DNA from: Hydrogenophaga sp.
GTDB taxonomy: Bacteria; Pseudomonadota; Gammaproteobacteria; Burkholderiales; Burkholderiaceae_C
Length of the DNA: 53,858 nucleotides
Reading direction: 5' to 3'
Assembly (NCBI RefSeq): GCF_011772445.1
Contig: NZ_WVZN01000047.1
Coordinates: forward strand, 58,785-112,642
In this document: one piece after another, positions 23,512 to 32,466 of the stretch
Position numbering within the stretch: the first letter of the stretch is position 1
Layout of the letters: each line of letters starts with the position of its first letter
Translations under genes and position numbers: made by a program
Notes under the pieces: model-generated
The model's database searches: none
Seen by the model: only the letters and a program-made list of their open reading frames with translations
What the model was told of the DNA's origin: nothing

Positions 23512-25232
23512 GCCGCTCACCGCTGATCACCGTGCACACGCTCGATGCGGTGTTTGCCTGGTGCCCCGACGGGCCGGTGCGCGTGGGCGAGTTCCTCGCC
23601 GATGCCACGGCCTTCGCCGAGTGCCTGCCTCCCTCGGGCGATCTCATCAACCTGTGCGAAGACCGCTACCGCTTCGCAGTGGGTTTCGCGGCCGGCCTGC
23701 TGCGTGGCCGCGTGAGCCTGCAACCCTCGTCGCTGGCGCCGCAGAGCCTGCGCCAGCTTGCGCAGGAGCACCCGGGGGCGTTGTGCCTCACCGATGACGC
23801 CGTCGACACGCCAGACCCCACGCAGGCGGCCGGCCTGCCCGTGCTGCGCGTGCCGTCCCGCGCGGGCGCGGGCCGCGCGCCGCTCACCGACATTCCCCTG
23901 ATCGACGATGAGCGTGTCGCCGCCGTGCTGTTCACCTCGGGCTCCACCGGGCGTCCGCAGCCGCACCCCAAGCATTGGGGGCGCCTGGTGCGCAACGGCG
24001 TGGCCGAAGCCGCCGCGCTCGGGCTCGACCGCGAGCCGCACGTGCTGGTGGGCACGGTGCCGATCCAGCACAGCTACGGTTTCGAATCCACCTTTCTGCT
24101 GGCGCTGCACGGCGGCTGCAGTTTCTGGTCGGGCAAGCCCTTCTTTCCGCAGGACATCGACGATGCCCTGGCCGCCGTGCCGGGCCCGCGCCTGCTGGTG
24201 ACCACGCCGTTTCACCTGGCCAACTGGCTGGCGGCCCCCGCGCGCACGGTGAAGCCGCAGCGCCTGTTGTCGGCCACCGCGCCGCTGGCCGAGGGCCTGG
24301 CGCAGCAGGCCGAAGCCGCCTGCGGCGCCGAATTGCACGAGATTTACGGCTCCACCGAGTCCTCGGCGCTGGCCAGCCGGCGCACGGTGCTGGGCCCGGC
24401 CTGGACGCTGTTGCCTGGGGTACGGCTCAGCTTCTCTGGCGACGTGGCGAGTGCCGACGGCGGGCACGTGGAAGGCTGCGTGCCCCTGGCCGACCTGATC
24501 GAGCCCCTGGCCGATGGGCGCTTTCTGCTGCACGGCAGGCACGCCGACCTCATCAACATCGCGGGCAAGCGCAGTTCGCTGTCCTACCTCAACCGCCAGC
24601 TCGCGGGGCTCGAAGGCGTGATCGACGCCGCCTTCTTCCTGCCCGACGAACCGGCTGGCGCGGGCGACGCGGCGGCCGTCACGCGGCTCGTGGCCTTCGC
24701 GGTGGCGCCCGGGCGCCGCGCGGCCGATCTGCTGGCGCAACTGCGCGAGCGCGTGGACGCCATCTTCCTGCCCCGGCCCCTGGTGCTGTTGCCGGCGCTG
24801 CCGCGCAACGCCACCGGCAAGCTCACGCGCGACGCGCTGGCCGGGCTCCACCGCCGCGAGGTGCTGCAAGAGCGCCGCCGGGCCGCTCCCCAGGCGCTCA
24901 GCCCCGCAGTGGGCCGCACGGAGGGTGGTCCGGTGCCCGGGCTCGAGCGCGACTGGCGTGTGCCCCTGGACCACCCGGCCTTTGCCGGCCACTTCCCGGG
25001 CCGGCCCATCCTGCCCGGTGTGGTCTTGCTCGACGAGGCCCTGCGAGCGGCTCGCGAGCTCGCGCCCGGCGCACGCGGCTGGACCATTCCCCAGGCCAAG
25101 TTTCTGCGGCCGGTGCTGCCGGGTGATGCACTGCGCCTGAACCTGAGCGCCTTGCCGTCCACCGGATTCGCCTTCAGCTTCACGCGCGACGGCGAGGCCG
25201 TGGCCTCGGGCCAGTTGCGGCCTGCGGCATGA
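23508..25232 (+). CDS. AMP-dependent acyl ligase fused to a hotdog dehydratase
   Basis: The 574-residue fusion has an adenylating domain with LFTSGSTGRPQ (142-151), YGSTE (280-284), GRHADLINIAGKRSS and the C-terminal lysine K438 (PRNATGKLTRDAL). A 90-residue FabA/FabZ-type domain follows, with DHPAFAGHFPGRPILPGV (488-505) carrying the catalytic-type H489. The ligase probably activates the aryl acid (hydroxybenzoate) and loads an ACP. The dehydratase would remove water from 3-hydroxyacyl intermediates. Fusion of the two is a variant of the separate genes of other aryl-polyene clusters. It overlaps both neighbours by 4 bp. Confidence 0.85.
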   Translation: MSRSPLITVHTLDAVFAWCPDGPVRVGEFLADATAFAECLPPSGDLINLCEDRYRFAVGFAAGLLRGRVSLQPSSLAPQSLRQLAQEHPGALCLTDDAVDTPDPTQAAGLPVLRVPSRAGAGRAPLTDIPLIDDERVAAVLFTSGSTGRPQPHPKHWGRLVRNGVAEAAALGLDREPHVLVGTVPIQHSYGFESTFLLALHGGCSFWSGKPFFPQDIDDALAAVPGPRLLVTTPFHLANWLAAPARTVKPQRLLSATAPLAEGLAQQAEAACGAELHEIYGSTESSALASRRTVLGPAWTLLPGVRLSFSGDVASADGGHVEGCVPLADLIEPLADGRFLLHGRHADLINIAGKRSSLSYLNRQLAGLEGVIDAAFFLPDEPAGAGDAAAVTRLVAFAVAPGRRAADLLAQLRERVDAIFLPRPLVLLPALPRNATGKLTRDALAGLHRREVLQERRRAAPQALSPAVGRTEGGPVPGLERDWRVPLDHPAFAGHFPGRPILPGVVLLDEALRAARELAPGARGWTIPQAKFLRPVLPGDALRLNLSALPSTGFAFSFTRDGEAVASGQLRPAA

Positions 25233-26131
25233 CCGCCGCCCGAGTGCCGGAATGGCGCCAACGGCCCGAACGCGGCCAGCTCTGGCTGCTGCGGTTGATG
25301 GTGCGCCTCTCCCTGTGGTTCGGCCGCGCGCTCAGTCGCGTGGTGCTGCACGGCGCCACGCTCTACTTCCTGTTGTTCGCGCCGCTCCCGCGCGCGGCCA
25401 GCGCCGCCTACCTGCGCCGCGCCACCGGACGCGCGCCGGGCTGGCGCGACCGCTACCGCCACCTGCTGAGCTTCGCCACCACGGTGCACGACCGCGTCTA
25501 CCTGCTCAACGACCGCTTCGATCTGTTCGATATCGAGGTGGAGGGTGCGGACGCGCTGATGGACGCCGTGCGGTCGGGCGGCGTGCTGCTGATGGGCGCG
25601 CACCTGGGCAGTTTCGAGGTGCTGCGCTGCGTGGGCCGCCACCGCGGGGGGCTGCGGGTGAGCATGCTGATGTACGAGGAGAACGCGCGCCAGGTGCGCG
25701 CGGCGCTCGGTGCCATCAACCCGGCGGCGCAGCAGGACGTGGTGCCGCTGGGCCGGCCCGATTCGATGATCGAGGCCGCGCAGCGGCTGGAGCAGGGGCA
25801 CCTCGTTGGCATGCTGGTCGATCGCTCGCTGGACGCCGACGACCGCGCGGTGCACGATTTCCTCGGCGAACCCGCCGGTTTTCCCGTCGCGCCCTGGCGC
25901 ATGGCCGCGGTGCTGCGCCGGCCCGTGTTCTTCATGGCCGGGCTGTACCTCGGTGCGAATCGTTACCGCCTGGTGTTCGAGCCGCTGGCCGACTTTGGTA
26001 CGGTAGGCCGTGGCGCGGCGCGCGACGCGGCCATCGCCCAGGCGCGCGCCGCTTACGTCGAACGCTTGCAGGCCTGCTGCCGGCAGGCGCCGTTCAACTG
26101 GTTCAACTTCTTCGATTTCTGGCAACGATGA
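25229..26131 (+). CDS. LpxL-like acyltransferase of the aryl-polyene cluster
   Basis: This 300-residue lysophospholipid/lipid A acyltransferase family (LPLAT) protein has the catalytic H-x4-E motif as GAHLGSFE (H125, E130) and an N-terminal membrane-associated segment (about 37-50). The C-terminus NWFNFFDFWQR is typical of the group in aryl-polyene clusters. It likely transfers the finished polyene acyl chain to a glycolipid or phospholipid head. It is coupled by 4-bp overlaps to both neighbours. Confidence 0.8.
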   Translation: MTAARVPEWRQRPERGQLWLLRLMVRLSLWFGRALSRVVLHGATLYFLLFAPLPRAASAAYLRRATGRAPGWRDRYRHLLSFATTVHDRVYLLNDRFDLFDIEVEGADALMDAVRSGGVLLMGAHLGSFEVLRCVGRHRGGLRVSMLMYEENARQVRAALGAINPAAQQDVVPLGRPDSMIEAAQRLEQGHLVGMLVDRSLDADDRAVHDFLGEPAGFPVAPWRMAAVLRRPVFFMAGLYLGANRYRLVFEPLADFGTVGRGAARDAAIAQARAAYVERLQACCRQAPFNWFNFFDFWQR

Positions 26132-26712
26132 ACACCCGAAGGCTCTGGCTGCTGACGACGCTGCTGCTGCCCCTGGCGGCCATGGCACCCGCGCGGGCGG
26201 CCGACGACCTCGACCGCCTCATGGCCCTGCTGGCCGCCCACCCCGGCGGCACGGTGCGCTTCGTCGAGCGGCGCCACCTGGCCATGCTGGACGCGCCCCT
26301 GGTTTCGCGCGGCGAGATGACCTACCGCGCACCCGACTGGCTGGAGCGGCGCACGCTCTCCCCACGCCCCGAGCGCCTGCTGCTCGACAAGGACACCCTG
26401 ACGATGGAGCGCGACCAGCGCCGCATGAGCATGCCCATCAGCCAGCGCCCCGAGGTCGAGGCCTTCGTCGCCAGCATCCGCAGCACCCTGCGGGGTGACC
26501 GCGCCGCGCTGGAGCGCCACTACCGCGTGGCCCTGCAGGGCCAGCCCGAGAAGCGCTGGACGATGACCCTGGAGCCCCTGCAGGCGCGCCTGCGCGGCAT
26601 CGTCACGCAGATCGTCATTTCGGGCATGGGCGTGGCGGTGGACCGCGTCGACTACACACAGTCCGACGGTGACAGCACCGAGATGCGCCTGGAACCGGTG
26701 GGCAAGCCGTGA
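26128..26712 (+). CDS. LolA-like outer-membrane lipid carrier of the pigment cluster
   Basis: The 194-residue periplasmic protein has a signal peptide (1-24, ...APARA). It has the pattern of the LolA-related family in aryl-polyene clusters (HPGGTVRFVERRHLAML, GEMTYRAPDWLERRTL, GMGVAVDRVDY). It probably ferries the lipid-linked pigment across the periplasm after the MMPL exporter releases it. It precedes that exporter gene by a 4-bp GTGA overlap. Confidence 0.8.
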   Translation: MNTRRLWLLTTLLLPLAAMAPARAADDLDRLMALLAAHPGGTVRFVERRHLAMLDAPLVSRGEMTYRAPDWLERRTLSPRPERLLLDKDTLTMERDQRRMSMPISQRPEVEAFVASIRSTLRGDRAALERHYRVALQGQPEKRWTMTLEPLQARLRGIVTQIVISGMGVAVDRVDYTQSDGDSTEMRLEPVGKP

Positions 26713-29042
26713 CGACGGCGAGGCGCGCATGCGTGGTGCTGGCCTGGGCGCTTGCCATGGCGCTGGGCGGATGGCTCGCTTCGCAGACGCGATTCACCAC
26801 CGACCTGTCCTTCTTCCTTCCCTCCAGACCCAGCGCCGAGCAGCAGGTGCTGGTGGAGCAGTTGCGCGAGGGCGTGGTGTCGCGTCTGATCATGGTGGCC
26901 GTGGCGGGTGGCGACAGCGCGGCGCGCGCCGAGCGCTCACGCGCCCTGCGCGAACGCCTCGCCGCCGACGCCGACTTCGTGTCGGTGCAGAACGGCGAAC
27001 TCGACGCCTTCGACCACGAACTCGCGCTGCTGCAGCGCCATCGCTACACGCTCAGCCCGGCGGTGGACGAGACCCGCTTCACGCCCGAGGGCCTGCGCGA
27101 CGCCATCCTCAACACGATCGACATCGTGTCCTCGCCGGCCGGCTTGCCGTTCAAGGCGCAATTCCCGGCCGATCCCACGGGTGAGGCGGTCGAGGTGCTG
27201 ATGGGCTGGCAGTCGCAGGGCCAGCCGGCCATGGCCGATGGCGTCTGGACCTCGCGCGACGGCGAGCGCGCGCTGCTCCTGCTGCAAACCCGCGCCGCCG
27301 GCGCCGACACCGACGGGCAGGCCCGGGCCGCCGAGCGCGTGCAGGCGGTGTTCGACGAGTTGTCGGCTTCCGCGCCCGGGGCGATGCGTCTCGAGTTGTC
27401 GGGTCCCGGCGTCTTCGCCGTGAAAACGCGCGCGGCCATCCAGTCCGATGTGGCGCGGCTTACCACGGCCAGCGCGATCGGCATCAGCGTGCTGCTGTGG
27501 TTCATGTACCGGCGCTGGCGCCCCTTGCTGCTCACACTGGTGCCGGCGGCGAGCGGCTCGCTCGCGGGCCTGGTGGTGGTGGGGCAGGTGCACGGCTCGG
27601 TCTTCGCCATCACCGCCGGCTTCGGCGCCGCGCTGGTGGGCGAGGCGGTGGACTACGGCATCTATTTCTTCGTGCAGACGGGCCGCGCCGACAGCGGGGC
27701 CTGGCGGCAGCGCTTCTGGCCGACCATCCGGCTGGGCGTGGCCACGTCGATGCTGGGGTTCGGCGCACTGCTGTTCGCGGGCTTTCCAGGACTCGCGCAG
27801 CTGGGGCTCTATGCCATGACGGGCGTGTTCGTCGCGGCCCTGACGACGCGGCTGGTGCTGCCCGCCATGGCGGGCCACGACGTGGCGCGCACGCCCGAGC
27901 TGCCTGCCTGGGTCACGCCGCGCGTGGTGGCGCTGCAGGCCTGGCGCTGGCCGGCGCTGGGCGCGGCCGTGCTCGCGCTGGCCTACCTGGTGTCGCAGCA
28001 CGACCGCCTGTGGGCGCCCGACCTGTCGGCGCTGTCCAGCGTGAGCCTGGAGGACGCCGAGCGCGACGCGCGCCTGCGCGGCGACCTGGGGGCGCCCGAT
28101 GCGCGCTACATGGTGGTGGTGCGCGCGCCCGACCGCGAGGCCGCGCTGCGCGGCGCCGAGGCGGCGGCCCGGCGCCTGGACCCCCTGGTGGCGCAGGGCC
28201 TGATCGGTGGGTACGACAGCCCCGCGCGTTTCCTGCCGAGCGAAGCGCTGCAGCGCGAGCGCCAGCGCAGCCTGCCCACGCCCGACGCACTCAAGCGCGA
28301 CCTGGCGCTGGCCCTGCAGGGCCAGCCGCTGTCGGCCGATCGGCTCCAGCCCTTCGTCGAGGCCGTCGCACGGGCGCGCACGGCCGAGCCGATGCGGCGC
28401 GAGGACCTCGACGATTCCGCCTTGGCCATCGCGGTCGATTCGCTGTTGCAGCCGCACACCGACGGCTGGACGGCACTGCTGCCCTTGCGCCCGGCGCCCG
28501 GCGCAGCCGACGCGGGTCTGCCGGCCGACTCGCTGCGCGCGGCCCTGGAGGGCAGCGGTGCAAACTTCGTCGATCTCAAGCAGGAGTTCGAATCGCTTTA
28601 CGGAGAGTACCTTGGCCAGGCCATCACGCTGTCGCTGCTGGGGCTGGCGGGCATCGTGCTGGTGCTGGGCGCCTCGCTGCGCCACCCGCGTCGCCTGGCA
28701 GGCGTGATGCTGCCCATCGCGGCAGCGGTGCTCATCGTGATCGCCGTGCTGCACGGACTCGGCGTGCGGCTGCACCTGCTGCACCTCATCGGCACGCTGC
28801 TCATCGTGGCCGTGGGCTCCAACTACTCGCTCTTCATCGAACGCTGGCGCCGCGACCCCGAGGCCGATCCGCAGGCTCTGCTGTCGGTGCTGGTGGCCTG
28901 CGCCACCACGGCCATCGGCTTTGGCGTGCTGTCGCTGTCCTCGGTACCGGTGCTGCAGGCCGTGGGCGTCACGGTGGCGCCGGGGGCGGTGCTGGCGCTG
29001 TTGCTGTCGGCCGCGCTCACGCCGGCGGAGGCGCCGAAATGA
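26709..29042 (+). CDS. MMPL/RND-superfamily exporter of the aryl-polyene cluster
   Basis: The 777-residue inner-membrane protein has the two-half RND layout: a first helix (8-25), a periplasmic domain, a helix bundle (ISVLLWFMYRRWRPLLLTL and after), then a second periplasmic domain and bundle (ILIVAVGSNYSLFIERWR). The GTG start at 26709 overlaps the LolA-like gene stop. The GLVLPA and GYGIYF-type motifs of sterol-sensing exporters are represented by AVDYGIYFFVQ. It would flip the pigment lipid out of the inner membrane by proton motive force. The same gene order (LolA-like, then MMPL) is known from other aryl-polyene clusters. Confidence 0.85.
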   Translation: MTTARRACVVLAWALAMALGGWLASQTRFTTDLSFFLPSRPSAEQQVLVEQLREGVVSRLIMVAVAGGDSAARAERSRALRERLAADADFVSVQNGELDAFDHELALLQRHRYTLSPAVDETRFTPEGLRDAILNTIDIVSSPAGLPFKAQFPADPTGEAVEVLMGWQSQGQPAMADGVWTSRDGERALLLLQTRAAGADTDGQARAAERVQAVFDELSASAPGAMRLELSGPGVFAVKTRAAIQSDVARLTTASAIGISVLLWFMYRRWRPLLLTLVPAASGSLAGLVVVGQVHGSVFAITAGFGAALVGEAVDYGIYFFVQTGRADSGAWRQRFWPTIRLGVATSMLGFGALLFAGFPGLAQLGLYAMTGVFVAALTTRLVLPAMAGHDVARTPELPAWVTPRVVALQAWRWPALGAAVLALAYLVSQHDRLWAPDLSALSSVSLEDAERDARLRGDLGAPDARYMVVVRAPDREAALRGAEAAARRLDPLVAQGLIGGYDSPARFLPSEALQRERQRSLPTPDALKRDLALALQGQPLSADRLQPFVEAVARARTAEPMRREDLDDSALAIAVDSLLQPHTDGWTALLPLRPAPGAADAGLPADSLRAALEGSGANFVDLKQEFESLYGEYLGQAITLSLLGLAGIVLVLGASLRHPRRLAGVMLPIAAAVLIVIAVLHGLGVRLHLLHLIGTLLIVAVGSNYSLFIERWRRDPEADPQALLSVLVACATTAIGFGVLSLSSVPVLQAVGVTVAPGAVLALLLSAALTPAEAPK

Positions 29043-29698
29043 ACGCCGCGCGCTTCGCAGGCTGGACGGGCGAGGCGCCCTCGCGCCTGGTCTGGCTGCC
29101 CGGCGCGGCAATGACCGCCGCCGACGTGGCGGCACAGGGCTGGTCCGCCGAGGCCGCCGCCGCGGGCTGGCCGGTGGACATGGTGGCCATCGACCTGCAG
29201 GCGCAGCGCCACGACGGGGCCGACGCCATCGATGCGCTGGCGGCCGAATGGCTGCGCCCGGCGCGCGAGGCGGGGCGGCGCGTGTGGCTGGGTGGCCTGT
29301 CGGCCGGCGGCTGGCAGGCCGTGCTGTGCGCGCGCCGGCACCCCGAACTGGTCGACGGCCTGTGCCTGCTGGCCCCATACCCCGGCGACCGCCTGGCCTG
29401 GAACTCGATCGAACGCGCGGGCGGGCTGGACGTCTGGACCGGCCCCGCAGCGGATGAAGCCGACCCGGCCTTCGAGGTCTGGGCCTGGTGGCGGCGCCTG
29501 CCGCCGCGCCCCGTGGTATGGATGGGCTACGGCCGCCAGGACCGCTTCGCCGACGGCATGGACCGCATGGCCGCGCGCCTGCCGCCCGGGCGGGTGCTGC
29601 GCATCGACGGCGGGCATGACTGGGCCTGCTGGCGGACTTTGTGGACCGCGTTCCTGGCCCGCCAGGCGTGGCAGGCCGCGGAGGAGGGCGCGCGATGA
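29039..29698 (+). CDS. Alpha/beta hydrolase-fold protein in the pigment operon
   Basis: This 219-residue protein has a nucleophile elbow GLSAGGW, an acid in GYGRQDRF and a His in DGGHDWACW, so a full Ser-Asp-His triad. There is no signal peptide, and cytoplasmic action is expected. It may be a thioesterase or esterase that releases or edits polyene intermediates; the substrate is unknown. It is coupled by 4-bp overlaps to the exporter gene and to the deacetylase gene. I do not know this gene as a core member of characterised aryl-polyene clusters. Confidence 0.7.
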   Translation: MNAARFAGWTGEAPSRLVWLPGAAMTAADVAAQGWSAEAAAAGWPVDMVAIDLQAQRHDGADAIDALAAEWLRPAREAGRRVWLGGLSAGGWQAVLCARRHPELVDGLCLLAPYPGDRLAWNSIERAGGLDVWTGPAADEADPAFEVWAWWRRLPPRPVVWMGYGRQDRFADGMDRMAARLPPGRVLRIDGGHDWACWRTLWTAFLARQAWQAAEEGAR

Positions 29699-30495
29699 CG
29701 ACCGGCTGGCGGCCCGCGCCACTGCTCACCGCCAGCGCGCTGGTGCACGGCGCCGCACTGGGCGCGGGCCTGTGGCAGCCCGGCTGGTGGCCCTGGCTGG
29801 CCTCTGGCGTGGTGGCCAACCACGCGGCCGTGGTGGCCGCCGGTCTGTGGCCGCGCTCCCAGTGGCTCGGGTCCAACTGGACGCACCTGCCCCCGGCCTC
29901 GGCCGCGCGGGGCGAGTTCGCCATCACCATCGACGATGGCCCCGATCCCGAGCTCACGCCGCGCGTGCTCGACGCGCTCGACGAACTCGGTGCCACCGCC
30001 AGCTTCTTCTGCATCGGCCACCGCGCCCGGGCACACCCGGCGCTGTGCCGCGCCATCGTGGCGCGCGGCCACCGGGTGGAAAACCACGGCCACGGGCACT
30101 CCAACGCCTTCTCCTTGTTCGGCCCGGGCCGCATGCGGCGCGACATCGCCACCGCGCAGGCCGTGCTGGGCGACATCACCGGCCAGGCGCCACGCTTCTT
30201 CCGGCCCACGGCCGGCCTGCGCAACCCTTTTCTCGACCCGGTGCTGCATGGCCTCGGCCTGCAGCACGCGAGCTGGACGCGCCGCGGTTTCGACACGCGC
30301 AGCGGTGACCCCAGCACCGTGCGGCGCCGCCTGCTGCGCGGCTTCGCGGCTGGCGACATCCTGTTGCTGCACGATGGCCACGCCGCGCGCGCGCCCGATG
30401 GGCGCGCCGTGCTGCTGCATGCCTTGCCCGCCGTGATGGCCGAGGCGCGCCGCCTCGGCCTGAAGCCGGTGACCCTGTTCCAATCGCTGACATGA
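29695..30495 (+). CDS. Polysaccharide deacetylase-family (NodB homology) membrane protein
   Basis: The 266-residue protein has two N-terminal hydrophobic segments and a NodB domain: TIDDGPDPE (catalytic Asp pair), NHGHGHSN (an H-x3-H metal pair), RPTAGLRNP and the late LLLHDGH. All residues needed for a metal-dependent deacetylase are present. It could remove an acetyl group from a sugar in the pigment's anchor lipid or from another envelope glycan. It lies in the middle of the pigment operon with a 4-bp overlap upstream and 30 bp to the methyltransferase. Confidence 0.75.
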   Translation: MTTGWRPAPLLTASALVHGAALGAGLWQPGWWPWLASGVVANHAAVVAAGLWPRSQWLGSNWTHLPPASAARGEFAITIDDGPDPELTPRVLDALDELGATASFFCIGHRARAHPALCRAIVARGHRVENHGHGHSNAFSLFGPGRMRRDIATAQAVLGDITGQAPRFFRPTAGLRNPFLDPVLHGLGLQHASWTRRGFDTRSGDPSTVRRRLLRGFAAGDILLLHDGHAARAPDGRAVLLHALPAVMAEARRLGLKPVTLFQSLT

Positions 30496-30525
30496 CCCCC
30501 GCGCGCCGCGCGTCGTTTGCCTGAC

Positions 30526-31245
30526 ATGAGCCAAGCCTTCGTACAAGAACTGGTCGACCATGCCAGTGAACGTTTCCGCGCCGGCGGCCGCTTCGCCTAC
30601 CACTACGCGCGCGGCAAGCTGGGTTACGACACCATCTTTCACGACATCCTGCGCCGCGGCCTGCTGAGCCACACGCCGCGCGTGCTCGACCTGGGCAGCG
30701 GGCAGGGCAGCCTGTTCGCCTGGCTGCTGGCCGGACAGCAACTGGCGGCGCAGGGCCGTTGGCCCGGTGACTGGGCGGCACCACCGCAGCCCCAGACCCT
30801 GCGCGGCGTCGAGCTCATGGGCCGCGACGTGGACCGCGCGTCGCGGGCCTTTGGCGCCACGCACCCGGTGGTGCGCATCGAGCTCGGCGACATGACGCGC
30901 GCCGAGCTCGGCCGGCCGGACGCCATCACCATCCTTGACGCACTGCACTATGTGGACCACCAGCGCCAGAGCGAATTGCTCGCGCGCATCCGCGACGCCC
31001 TGCCCAGCGGCGGCGTGTTTCTCACGCGCATCGGCGACGCCTCGGCGGGCTGGCGCTACCACGTGGGCCTGAACATCGACCGAGCGGTCACCTTCGCGCG
31101 CGGGCACCGGCTGTCCCGCTTGTACGCCCGATCACTGGCCGACTGGCGCGCCGAGCTGGAATCGCTGGGCTTCGAGGTGGACAGCCGGGACATGAGCGGC
31201 AACAAACCTTTGGCGAATGTGATGTTGTATTGCCGTGTGCGCTGA
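30526..31245 (+). CDS. SAM-dependent methyltransferase of the aryl-polyene cluster
   Basis: The 239-residue class I methyltransferase binds SAM through VLDLGSGQGSL (about 53-63). ITILDALHYVDH is the post-II motif. It resembles the aryl-polyene methyltransferases that methylate the ring hydroxyl or ring carbon of the aryl head. The ATG at 30526 is chosen over a TTG at 30517. The gap to the next ketosynthase is 30 bp. Confidence 0.8.
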   Translation: MSQAFVQELVDHASERFRAGGRFAYHYARGKLGYDTIFHDILRRGLLSHTPRVLDLGSGQGSLFAWLLAGQQLAAQGRWPGDWAAPPQPQTLRGVELMGRDVDRASRAFGATHPVVRIELGDMTRAELGRPDAITILDALHYVDHQRQSELLARIRDALPSGGVFLTRIGDASAGWRYHVGLNIDRAVTFARGHRLSRLYARSLADWRAELESLGFEVDSRDMSGNKPLANVMLYCRVR

Positions 31246-31275
31246 ACGCGCCGTTTCGCCGCCACACTCCGCGCC

Positions 31276-32466
31276 ATGCCAGCCGTTTCCCTCACCGCCC
31301 ATACCGCCACGTCCTGCCTGGGGCGTGGCGTCGCCGCGCACGCGCTCGCGCTGCGCGAATCGCGCAGTGGCCTCACGCCCTGCCGTTTCGAAACCGTGAA
31401 CCTGCCCACCTGGATCGGCGAAGTCGCCGGTGTCGACGAGGTGGCGCTGCCCGACGATCTGCGCGCCTTCGACTGCCGCAACAACCGCCTGGCCTGGCTG
31501 GGCCTTCAGCAGGACGGCTTTGCCGAACGTGTGCGCGAGGCCATCGCGCGCCATGGCGCCGCTCGCGTGGGCGTGTTCATCGGCACCAGCACCTCGGGGG
31601 TGCTGCAGACCGAACTGGCCTACCGCGAGCGCGACCCGGTCACGGGTGCGCTGCCCGCATGGTTCCGTTACGAGCACACCCACAACATCCACTCGGTCAG
31701 CGCTTTCGTGCGCGAAGCCTTCGGCATCGAGGGCATGGCCATGAGCCTGTCCAGTGCCTGCTCGTCCAGCGCCAAGGTGTTCGCCGCAGCGGCGCGCCAG
31801 TTGCAACTCGGCACCATCGACGCCGCCGTAGTCGGCGGGGTCGACTCCCTGTGCCTCACCACGCTGTACGGCTTCGCCTCGCTGCAGCTCACCTCGCCCG
31901 AACCCTGTCGCCCGGGCGATGCGCGGCGCGACGGCATCTCCGTCGGCGAGGCCGCGGCCTTCGCGCTGCTCGAGCGTGGCGACGCGCCGGCGGACGTCCG
32001 GCTGCTCGGTGCCGGCGAATCGAGCGACGCGCACCACATGTCGGCGCCGCACCCGCAAGGGCTGGGCGCGCAGCGCGCCATGGCCGCGGCGCTGCGCTCG
32101 GCCGGCCTGAGGGCCGCGGACATCGGCTACATCAACCTGCACGGCACCGGCACGCCCGCCAACGACGCCGCCGAGGGACAGGCCGTGGCCGCGCTGTTCG
32201 GGCGCGGCGTGCCGTGTTCGTCCACCAAGGGCGCCACGGGGCACACGCTGGGTGCGGCGGGCGCACTGGAAGCCGTGGTCTGCGCCATCGCCCTGGGCGA
32301 GTCCCGGGTGCCCGGCAGCCCCGGCACACAGACGCCCGACCCGGCGATCGAGGTGGACTACCGCCTGCGGGGTGCCCCAGCACCCGGGCTGCGGTACGCG
32401 CTGTCCAACTCTTTCGGTTTTGGCGGCAGCAATTGCAGCCTGGTGTTCGGCAAGGGGGACGCATGA
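31276..32466 (+). CDS. Beta-ketoacyl-ACP synthase 2 of the aryl-polyene cluster
   Basis: The 396-residue condensing enzyme has a complete triad: C162 (SLSSACSSSAK), H289 (INLHGTGTP) and H323 (KGATGHTLGAAG). It ends in GGSNCSLVF. Its pairing with a Cys-less partner encoded next (4-bp overlap) follows the KS-chain-length-factor arrangement of aryl-polyene and type II polyketide systems. It would catalyse chain extension. Confidence 0.9.
   Translation: MPAVSLTAHTATSCLGRGVAAHALALRESRSGLTPCRFETVNLPTWIGEVAGVDEVALPDDLRAFDCRNNRLAWLGLQQDGFAERVREAIARHGAARVGVFIGTSTSGVLQTELAYRERDPVTGALPAWFRYEHTHNIHSVSAFVREAFGIEGMAMSLSSACSSSAKVFAAAARQLQLGTIDAAVVGGVDSLCLTTLYGFASLQLTSPEPCRPGDARRDGISVGEAAAFALLERGDAPADVRLLGAGESSDAHHMSAPHPQGLGAQRAMAAALRSAGLRAADIGYINLHGTGTPANDAAEGQAVAALFGRGVPCSSTKGATGHTLGAAGALEAVVCAIALGESRVPGSPGTQTPDPAIEVDYRLRGAPAPGLRYALSNSFGFGGSNCSLVFGKGDA

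Noticed and set aside
26937..30527. A 1196-codon antisense frame opposite the exporter gene
   Set aside because: It has no domain pattern and an Arg/His/Gln-rich composition. It is an artefact of high GC, and the plus-strand genes there are fully recognisable.
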